Below are positions 56,229 through 64,000 of a stretch of DNA of 64,000 bases, piece by piece; position 1 is the first letter of the stretch; each line of letters starts with the position of its first letter. Source of the DNA: Ananas comosus (taxonomy: Eukaryota > Streptophyta > Magnoliopsida > Poales > Bromeliaceae); contig NC_033627.1 in the NCBI RefSeq assembly GCF_001540865.1, positions 1,188,432-1,252,431 on the forward strand, in the 5' to 3' direction. The position numbers and the translations under genes were made by a program. The notes under the pieces were generated by a model. That model was not told where the DNA came from. It made no database searches and saw only the letters and a list, made by a program, of their open reading frames with translations.

Positions 56229-57346
56229 GTAATAATTGTGTATTCATCATGTTTTGCTTAAGCTCATCAACTTTGTGTTATGCAATAGTTTCATATGGAA
56301 TTTTAGCTGCATTACATGTAAATCTTTACATATCTTTGGAACACTTATCTTTTCATTATTTAGCCATCTTTCTGAATCTAATCAAAGTAATTGTAGTCAG
56401 TACGAGATATTAAAAGCACTGTTCTTTATTTAATATGACATTCTAAGTGAGATGTTTCTAGTTCAAATCCATATCTCTCTCTGTTTTTTTATTTTTGCGT
56501 GGGTAGCAGCAGGGTGGCAAATGGAATGTGAAAAGATGGGTTCATCTTCGATTCAAGAAGAAGGATAGGGGCTTATCAGTTGTATTCAATCAGACACGCT
56601 ATCTCCTTCTCCCTGAAACGTCATATCGAGTTTCGAGCATAATAAAATCTACAGTACATGAATATCTCCAGTAAAATTAACCATTGTTATATATACTCCA
56701 AAGCGTCTCAAAAATGATAATAGTAGAATTTCTGGTAGGAAATGTTATATAAAATCTACAGTATCTATTTAACAATAGTTTAAATTGTTCTTAAAGCGTG
56801 CGATGCTTGCGAGATTTAATCCTCGTATTTTTCACAAAGTGCAATTTGCGAGCGAACGATAAAAAATATGGATTGTTATAATTTCATTTGAAGTTTCTGA
56901 AAAGACGGTGTGGCTTCAATATGGCCTGCTATGTTCTAACTGAAGTGAAATTTTTTGTGAGTTAGTGCATGAATATGCAAATTCATGGGGGAAAATAGCT
57001 GATTATGTAATTTCAAAATAATTGTATCGTTATCGTTTTGGAGTTGTGGGCTCGATCAGTGACTCAGTCGCGTCGGCGTACACAGAACTGGACGAAAGTA
57101 AAATTAAAGATGACGGTTGGATCGATGATGCAATTAATCATAAAGAGGAAAAATCTAATTACAAAACAATTCGGGGACTAAAATGAAAAGTTAAAGGTTG
57201 TGGACCAATCACATAGACGTGGTAGACAAGGTCCACCATATTTTCCATCGGCTCCTCTCTCCTTTTTTTAGATTAAGCCGCATATTGAGAAAAGGGTTCG
57301 TTGAATCGAAGAGTCGAAAGGTTAGAGAAGAAGAAGCGAAGCTCAC
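56227..57346. other. Intergenic DNA and COX6A promoter
   Basis: AT-rich spacer. A CCAAT box ('gaccaatcac', about 57203-57212) lies about 140 bp upstream of the COX6A start codon. No other gene is supported. Confidence 0.45.
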
Positions 57347-59368
57347 ATGGCGGCGCCCATGGCGAGATCCGGTCTCCGATCGCTGATCGATGCGGCGAAG
57401 AAGACGACCTCCTCCCCCTCCACCAAGAGGGCCTTCTCCTCCTCCGCTCGCCACGACGACGCTTGTTCGTCCTCCTATTCCCCCCACCCCCCCCTTTTGG
57501 ATTCTAGGGTTTGCGTTTTGTGATTGCTTGGACTCGGATTGATCGCTTTTTATCGGTTTCATACAGACGAGGCTGCGAAATGGGAGAAGATCGCGTACGC
57601 GGGGATCGTGACCTGCACCATCCTCTCCATTTACAACTTGTCCAAGGGCCACCCTCATCATCCCGATCCCCCGGTATGATTGATTTCGTGGATTTTTTTT
57701 GGATTTGATGCTTTAATTTCGGTTGTTTTGTAATGTGATTTTGTAAAAAAAATGAGATCTTTTTGCAGGCGTACCCGTATCTGCACATCAGGAACAAGGA
57801 ATTCCCCTGGGGTGAGTGCCCTGATCCCTTATGTCATTTTGTCCATGTTAATTTGGAATGGGATTGTATAACTTGGCTGTGTGGTAATCGCTATTTGAAA
57901 AATGTGGTCGTACATTGTTGATCCGAAAGGTTACCAAGGGATGGTTAGGGTACGGATGTAATTATTATCAAATTTAGGGAATAGATTGTTTTTGAGAAAG
58001 AGGGCTTAGTTGTTGTTTTTGAGAAAGAGGGCTTAGTTGATTACCTCTCGACAACGGTACGAAACTTGATTATGGCGTCTGTTATTGAAAATAATGGAAG
58101 GACTTTAGTTGTTTCGAATGTAAAATATTGGGCAATGGACATGTCAAGATAAATGGCAAAAATTGATGCATCATTCATCCATATGTTCATGAAATTTTTA
58201 GTTGTCTTGATAGGAGTAGATTCGTTTGATACTGATTATGGTCTATCAGAGGTATGTGTGAAGGCAATGTGTTCTTCGCAGTACCGGTAGACAGTTTGAT
58301 TCAATATTAATATGGGACAAGTAAGGCCTACAGTTTAGCATGTTGAATGATATCTCAGAGCTGTGACCTTTGGCACTTAATTTAGTTGCATGATTTCTTA
58401 AATTTTTGTTTTTATGATAGATCACTGGAAGCTTTCTCTTCAAATAAATATGTGTGATTTTATTGTCTGTTAATAGTCTGGAATTGACATGAGTGATTGG
58501 TTATTGTTGCTGCACATCTTTCTCTCTAGACAAGCTCATAAACACATAACAGAACGGATGACTAACCACTATAGGAAACACTAGAACTAAATGTAACATG
58601 TTACTGCATTCAACTCCTTATTCCTCTTATAGCACTTGCTAAAAATCTACAAGAAGAATTCTTCTTGAGTTGAATTAAGAGGACAACAGTATAGCCTAAT
58701 GAGGAATGTTAACAAGTCCTTATGAAACTGATTAATGAGTATTCATTTTGATACAGCTATTTAGTCTTGAAATTTTTGGTTTTTGTGTATCACTGTGTAG
58801 ATGTTGTCTATGGTCTTTCCTATGTAGGTTTTGTTTTATGCATCTATTCCTTATTTGTGGTAACAACCTCATGGCAGAGTGCATTCAGATCTCCTGTTTC
58901 TGAAAACTCTCAAAGAATTTGTGGAAGACAAAAGTGCTTGTGACAGTAAAGCAACATATGCTTAAAATTATCATATATTTACCTCCAATCTCTGAATGGA
59001 CAAGCAAACTTAATAGGCATTGCATCTTCTCAAGCCGAGGAGCTTTTGACAAGAAGTTCTCTCTGTTGGCATTGTATTTGAAATGTGATATACGGTATTC
59101 AGCAAGATAAGATCTCGTTACATTTTGCACACAGTTTACCTGTTGAATTATTAATGGGCGAGATTCTAATTATTGTTTTTGTTGTTTCGTAAGTTCCTTT
59201 TTGCAATAGCTGGTTGGACTAGAGGTCTGCTACAGTTTACTTTTAGTTTGTGATCATTCGTACTCTGATTCTCTAGTATTTATATTCGTCTAACTCCTCT
59301 TCGGCACCCGGTTTCTACATTTTGCAGGACCTGATGGCCTTTTCGAGGTGAAGCACGCCGAGCATTAG
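57347..59368 (+). CDS. COX6A: Cytochrome c oxidase subunit 6a, mitochondrial
   Basis: Nuclear-encoded accessory subunit of respiratory complex IV in the inner mitochondrial membrane. Exons 57347-57464, 57567-57673, 57769-57811 and 59328-59368 join in phase into 102 aa, the usual plant length. Residues 1 to about 38 are Ser/Ala/Arg/Lys-rich without acidic residues until the end (MAAPMARSGLRSLIDAAKKT), a mitochondrial presequence. A single membrane segment follows (about 46-66, IAYAGIVTCTILSIYNL), then the family signature YPYLHIRNKEFPWGPDGLFE and the end VKHAEH. The last exon of 13 codons is separated by a 1.5-kb intron, so the end of the protein is easily missed. The first exon is GC-rich. 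Minus-strand frames overlapping exons 1 and 2 are shadows. Confidence 0.95.
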
Positions 59369-60734
59369 CACACTCTACGGGCGTTCTGCTCTATGTCTGA
59401 CTATTTTCTCTAGTCGATCAAGTGAAATTTGGCATGCCTGCGGCCAAACCAAATAAAAATTCTTGAACTCTGGTGTTGAAAAATTAGTTTGAGAGTTCAC
59501 CTGTTGTCCTTATGTCTATTTTCTGGCAGCAAATCGTTGTAAGATGATTTATGCTTTGATTTCTAGTGGAAAACATTATGCTTTTGTGGTAGAATAATAT
59601 TCTGATTAGTGCATTTGATTTTCATTTATAGTGAGTAGTTATATCTTTCATGCAAGGTTGTGTGTTAATGGCATACGTAGCAGATGTATTGAATCTGTTC
59701 AGATTCTTCGACACTTAATTTGTCAGTAACAAATTCATAACAAATTCAGTGGGGCTCTGTTAATATCATAAGTTGTCTGAATCTGACGGTTAAAATTAAA
59801 ATCACTCCAAGATAAAAAGCGAAGTAAAACAAACTCTCGAAATTTATAACCTGTTGGTACTCTTCAGACCTGGAACTTTTTTATAGGCAACCGAACCCAC
59901 AATTAGGATCGAGTCAAAAGCAATTGCGTTTAGTGCGAGCGTACCATACATGACCAACCAACCACTAGTATTAGTCAACTATGAATTCTATATACTTATA
60001 TTTTTTTGATTCTGAAACTCGGATGTTGTCAATGGGTTTCGTCAACTTTGCAATGGCAATATCGCATTCTACCCTTTTGCTGTGCTTCTTTTTCATACTC
60101 TGATCTCAATATTTGAACTTTTCCCCCTAATTAAGTTGATCAATTTGAGCACTTTTGTAGCAAATGTAACGAAGTTGACGAGCAATGTAATGTCAAATAT
60201 TTCTAGCAATGTAATGCTGAATTATGAGTAAGTTTTCTAATTTCTATAGCAGGTGCAAACAAGTTAAGCCATAATACAGGTCTCAGCAAGAGCAGCAGAA
60301 AAATGCCTTGTAAAATCTAGAGAAAAATTTCACCAACAAAGAAAAGAGAATGCTGAAATTTTCACACACATATATCCTCCTAAGATTCGGCAGAGACCAA
60401 ATTTGTCAGCAAAGTAGCTTAGAATAAAATCTGCATGTAATAAGCTGTTATTAATTGCACTAACAGTAAAAAGGTCGTGGTCTCAGCATTTTCTTTGTTA
60501 ACACGACCTATTTGGACCTTAAAGATGCTCTTTATTTGCATCTTACATTTCTTAATCTTCAAAACTATGGGATAGCAGGGAGTATGTGTGTAGTATAACC
60601 CTCTAGTAGCAGAAGTATTACATTCACTCAAAAGTATGCCAACGTGACCAGAACATAGAGAAACAAGATATGAAAACCTATCCTTTAACATCAGTGAGTT
60701 AGAAACCTCGCAACGACCCCGTGAATGTAAACCG
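59369..60734. other. Convergent 3' flank of COX6A and the acidic membrane protein gene
   Basis: No gene is supported; 3' UTRs of two convergent genes and unique AT-rich sequence. A 113-codon minus frame at 60419-60760 runs into the 3' end of the upstream coding sequence in another frame and has no motif. Confidence 0.5.
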
Positions 60735-61685
60735 TCATTCTGCGGATTTGTCTTTGACATTCTTCACTTCATTTTCGACGGCAGGTAACGTCGGCCGATC
60801 CGTGCGATCATCTTCGACCGTAGGGGTTGCATCTCCGTTGTTGTTTGTAGCTAAAGCGGACTGATTTTCTGAACCATCTTGCGAAAGAGTTGTGTTCGAT
60901 TTCTCATTTGGCTTGTCCAAGCTGGGACTCTCCAATTCATCATGAACTCCACTCTTGATGGAAGTTGCATTTTCCTGCGTCGACTCAAAACTACCACTAT
61001 AATTTTGTTTAGCAAAAATTTTGGCTGTAGTATCAGCTACTATAGAGTTAACAGGCACTTGTTCATTGCCATGAACCGATCCCTTGGTATTGTTCACACC
61101 GACAGCTAATTCTTCCTTATCACGAGCAGAGCCCTCGACAGTTTGATTCGCAATCGGAATCTCTTCAGCCTTAACATTTGGATCATTATTTCCATCGCGC
61201 TCGTCATACTTCGCCAATATAGTTAGCTGCTTCTCATCTTCCTCGTCGCCGCCGTCTTCAACTTCTTTACCGCGGGTATCTTTGTGCTCCAAATGAGGAT
61301 CCTCTTTGCGGTCTCGACTATCTTTATCCTCCTCTTGTTCGTCCCCCTCATCTCCTCTCTCCATCTCCTGCTCGTCGTCTTCTTCTTCCCTCGTCTCTCC
61401 ATCACGGAATTCATATTCGAGCTCAAGTTCCTCCTCGTTCTCGTCGACAGCCTCATCTAAACTACCGAATTTTTCGTCGAATAAGAGGCCCTTCCTGCCC
61501 AATTTTGCCAACTCCTCATTCGAGATCTCTCCATTGTTCGTGCCGAACTCTTGTTTCTTGTAGTAAGAGTGGTTCAATTGGAAAACAAGCCATGCGCAAA
61601 CCGCGGATAGTAGGAACACTTGAAGAACATGCTTCACCTTGAGCATCTTGGTCCTTTGGATCCTGCTAGGTGATTGCTTCAACAT
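60735..61685 (-). CDS. Acidic single-pass (type II-like) membrane protein of unknown function
   Basis: 316 aa in one exon. A basic N-terminus (MLKQSPSRIQRTKMLKVKH) is followed by one hydrophobic segment at about residues 20-40 (VLQVFLLSAVCAWLVFQL), then a short basic stretch (HSYYKKQEF). The basic residues before the segment suggest an N-in, C-out signal anchor. The remainder is hydrophilic: an extremely acidic stretch (about 80-155, Glu/Asp runs) and a Ser/Thr/Asn-rich region with several N-x-S/T sites (for example NQTV, NYSG, NATS, NTTL). I recognise a family of uncharacterised plant proteins with this N-terminus (SPxRxQR...KVKHxLQ...), but no function is known to me. The 5' leader probably contains an intron from 62202 down to 61733 (donor CAG|GTATAC, acceptor TTACAG). 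Minus-strand frame in another phase at 61223-61456 is a shadow. Confidence 0.8.
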   Translation of the reverse strand: MLKQSPSRIQRTKMLKVKHVLQVFLLSAVCAWLVFQLNHSYYKKQEFGTNNGEISNEELAKLGRKGLLFDEKFGSLDEAVDENEEELELEYEFRDGETREEEDDEQEMERGDEGDEQEEDKDSRDRKEDPHLEHKDTRGKEVEDGGDEEDEKQLTILAKYDERDGNNDPNVKAEEIPIANQTVEGSARDKEELAVGVNNTKGSVHGNEQVPVNSIVADTTAKIFAKQNYSGSFESTQENATSIKSGVHDELESPSLDKPNEKSNTTLSQDGSENQSALATNNNGDATPTVEDDRTDRPTLPAVENEVKNVKDKSAE

Positions 61686-62150
61686 GGTTGAGTGTACAAT
61701 AATTTCCTATCTCCAAATCAAAAATCTTTCTCCTGTAACCAAAATTAGAGTTGATTTTTCCAATTTTAGTACTTTTTTATTTTCAACAAATGCCAAAAAG
61801 CTTCTTTTTTTTCACCACCGTAAACAAATTGCAAAAACAAAGAGAGTATCTTTACCTATTAGGACAATTTGCAATAATAAGGAGGCCACATATATAGCTG
61901 AATAAGCTACTAAAATGAAAGATTCAACTTGAAACAGGGAAAAAAGAAAAGATAAGAAAAGAGAACGGTAGCAAAAAACACTTTTGAAACCGATTAAAAA
62001 CCCACAAAAGAAGTACTCAAAAACTGAAGCATTAACACTTAATTGAACAAACAGATCATTAAGTACAGGTGAGAACCCACATGGCAAAATCTATGAAAAG
62101 GTAGCTTAAAAGAAAAGGAAAAAGAAAAGAAAAAGAGAGGAAAAAAATCC

Positions 62151-62156
<6 letters not shown>

Positions 62157-62200
<44 letters not shown>

Positions 62201-62307
62201 ACCTGAAGAAGTGTTTTAGTAGAAGAGAGAGATAGGAAATGGAGAGGACTCAAAGAGGGAGGGTGAAAGAGCACTCTCCAACTACTTCTTGTGGGATGGT
62301 ACTTAAC

Positions 62308-62343
<36 letters not shown>
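62157..62343. promoter_or_regulatory. GA-repeat leader/promoter of the acidic membrane protein gene
   Basis: Two (GA)n runs, about 62157-62196 and 62311-62343, flank the presumed first (non-coding) exon of the minus-strand gene. On the gene's strand they read (CT)n, as in several other plant promoters in this window. The proposed 5' UTR donor lies at 62202. Confidence 0.4.
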
Positions 62344-62348
<5 letters not shown>

Positions 62349-62605
62349 CGGAGTTATATAATGTTATATGAAGAGAGATTTATTTATGAGTTGTAATTAA
62401 GAATGAAAAAGAGCGAGAGGCTGTTTAATCGGTTACTAATTAAGTGATATAGTACCACAACAAAAATCGCTGAATTTATGGTAAAGTTGCTTAATTTTTT
62501 GACGCTCTTTTTATTTTCTAAAAAATAATTTAATAGTTAAATGTCTGTTTAGCTTTACTAGTGCACAATTTTTTTTTTTTTTCAATAACAATAATTTTTA
62601 ACATA

Positions 62606-62708
62606 CTGGCGGTTCCTAGCGTAAACGGTAAAAGACTTAATAGTTGATACCGAAGGTCTCAAATTCGAATTCTAATTGATTCACATTTCCAGCTAAGTTT
62701 ATTTCTTA
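62606..62708 (+). mobile_element. SINE copy lacking its 3' tail
   Basis: Plus orientation: 'ctagcgtaaacggtaaaaga' corresponds to the box A region, 'tctcaaattcgaattctaat' to the box B region, then 'tgattcacatttccagcta' and 'gtttatttctta'. The tail hairpin and poly(A) are missing; 'attgattcacatttgct' is partly repeated afterwards. Confidence 0.6.
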
Positions 62709-63003
62709 ATTGATTCACATTTGCTTAAAATTCTTCGCTTCTCGAGCAATAGGAGTTTTAATATATTTATATTCTCTATAACTTTTATATTTTTTTAAAT
62801 ATTAAAATTGTTATTACGCAAGTTAAGAAATTATAAAAAAATGTTAGTAAACTTATGACTCCATTATAAAGAATAGTACTCTTACAATATTACCAGTTAG
62901 AAGGACTTCATCAATTACATACTTAGGCAGAAATTATGAATAATCCGTTAAAATAAAATCAAATACCTAATCATCTTTTATTTCAAATAGTATAATTAAT
63001 TAA

Positions 63004-63355
63004 GAAAAAACTTCAAAAATCCCCCACGTGGTTTCGTATTTTTTACTTTAGTATCATGTGGTTTAAAATATATCAATTTGCTCCCCTGTGATTTTATTTT
63101 TCTCTTTTTAATATCAATGTTATTATTTTTTTCTTAAAATAGTGACAAAGTTAAAATTAAAGGATACTAAAGTAAATATTCGATAAATCTAGATAGGTAT
63201 CTGAAGTTTTTTTGTATATAATTTAACGAAATATTAAGAAAAAAACTGTCAAAAAGATAAAAATAAAATCACATGAGGGTAAATTGATACACTTTAAACC
63301 ACAGAATACTAAAGTGAGAAAGTACGAAACCACAGGAGACTTGTAAAGTTTTCCC
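63004..63355. mobile_element. Mutator-like foldback MITE, diverged relative of the 26.8-kb element
   Basis: 352 bp starting 'gaaaaaacttcaaaaatccc' and ending 'aagttttccc', with the same internal phrases ('gtggtttcgta', 'actttagtatcatgtggttt', 'acactttaaaccacag') in inverted arrangement. A perfect 9-bp direct repeat ATTAATTAA flanks it (62995-63003 and 63356-63364). No coding capacity. Confidence 0.82.
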
Positions 63356-63454
63356 ATTAATTAACTATAAATCCATCATTTTAATTATAAAATTCCTATA
63401 AAATATTATTAAAATGTTATAAATTATTAACATGAACAACACTCTCACAAAAAG

Positions 63455-63485
<31 letters not shown>

Positions 63486-64000
63486 ATGTGACGCGGTTTG
63501 GTGTTGATGCACTCCTTAGTCTTGTCGGTCCACGAGCACTATCTATGCACACTCCCGAAGACTTTGGACTCTGTGTAGTGGATTTAGAACCGTAAAAAAA
63601 AAAAAAAAAAAAAGAAGTGAAACCTAAATAAATAATACTTATTTCTCTAATCCCATTCTTTTTCTGTTTTTATCTTTCCGAGTAGTAAAAATAATTATTT
63701 TTCAGAGTAAGATCTAGTATGGAATTGCAGTGCGAAAAAGCATTTATTATCATATTTTGAAACAGTCAAAAAAATAATTAATTGTATCTAGCACAGCTGG
63801 CTATAAATTTGATAATTCGTATTTGAGATTTCAAATTTGAAATTCAATTTAATAAAACTAGTAGGTTACTATCTTTCTTTCTTCAAAAAAAAAATCTTCA
63901 AATTTAAAAATGATTTTAATTTTTGTCACTATAGTTTTATAGCATTATGAGAGAAATACTTAAAATTAAGTACTTTTAGGTTATGAAATATTTTAAAATA

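Larger units (their letters stand above)
62344..64000. other. Repeat-rich intergenic DNA at the window end
   Basis: No gene is supported. Holds a truncated SINE, a Mutator-like MITE (both listed), poly(A) tracts at about 63453-63483 and 63593-63613, and perhaps a very decayed SINE at about 63786-63893. Confidence 0.5.

Noticed and set aside
57209..57661. 150-codon minus-strand frame over COX6A
   Set aside because: Antisense shadow of GC-rich COX6A exons 1-2 and their intron; the sense exons match the COX6A family in full.
1..64000. CRISPR arrays, bacterial operons or prophage
   Set aside because: All supported genes are spliced plant nuclear genes; tandem repeats present are microsatellites, minisatellites or transposon interiors without spacer structure.
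1..64000. tRNA, rRNA or snRNA genes
   Set aside because: The only tRNA-like promoter boxes found belong to SINE heads; I saw no complete tRNA cloverleaf or rRNA segment, though a covariance-model scan was not possible.

Overview
This is plant nuclear DNA: AT-rich intergenic sequence, spliced genes with canonical GT-AG introns, GC-rich first exons in several genes, and a high density of small transposons. The gene set (CRWN/NMCP nuclear lamina protein, PR-1, class II HD-Zip, KNOTTED1-type KNOX, GH10 xylanase, EPFL peptide, COX6A) is embryophyte. The GC-rich exon starts and the character of the repeats suggest a non-grass monocot; pineapple (Ananas comosus) is my best guess, from memory of its repeats and not verified. 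Coordinates, splice sites and repeat boundaries were read by eye.

Layout. 3.0-9.0 kb (-): an eight-exon CRWN/NMCP gene. 9.5-12.0 kb (+): a tandem pair of intronless PR-1 genes. 12.4-12.6 kb (-): a small conserved Cys-rich protein. 12.6-18.2 kb: gene-poor, with SINE copies and a 5'-truncated LINE. 18.5-20.1 kb (+): a class II HD-Zip gene. 20-38.7 kb: repeat-rich, with a Tourist-like MITE, a 1.8-kb duplicated block, Mutator-like and hAT-like MITEs, a nested SINE/LINE pair and two copies of a long-TIR Mutator-like element. 38.7-44.7 kb (+): a KNOX class I gene whose 3.9-kb third intron holds a TRIM retroelement. 45.6-48.9 kb (-): a GH10 xylanase with two CBM22-type modules. 49-55 kb: a copia-like LTR remnant, foldback elements lying in (TA)n tracts, and a 52-bp LINE stub. 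55.4-56.1 kb (+): an EPFL2-like peptide gene. 57.3-59.4 kb (+): COX6A. 60.7-62.3 kb (-): an acidic single-pass membrane protein of unknown function.

The genes do not form a pathway; they are ordinary neighbours on a plant chromosome. Splice reconstruction joins ORF fragments into complete proteins: CRWN/NMCP about 986-1000 aa, HD-Zip 196 aa, KNOX 390 aa, xylanase 741 aa, EPFL 103 aa, COX6A 102 aa.

The most interesting non-genic signal is a probable SINE/LINE partnership. A tRNA-derived SINE and an L1-type LINE share the same 3' tail: an ATGAA(A)TAAA-like stretch, then a short hairpin of the type GGTAGC-GT-GCTACC, then a pyrimidine-rich stretch and poly(A). Variation among copies partly preserves pairing. 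A 52-bp insert flanked by a perfect 20-bp target duplication consists of little more than this tail. Second, most of the seven single-N positions fall at the edges of near-identical tandem blocks, which looks like haplotypic or collapsed assembly. One of these blocks gives a clean empty-site/filled-site pair for a Mutator-like MITE.
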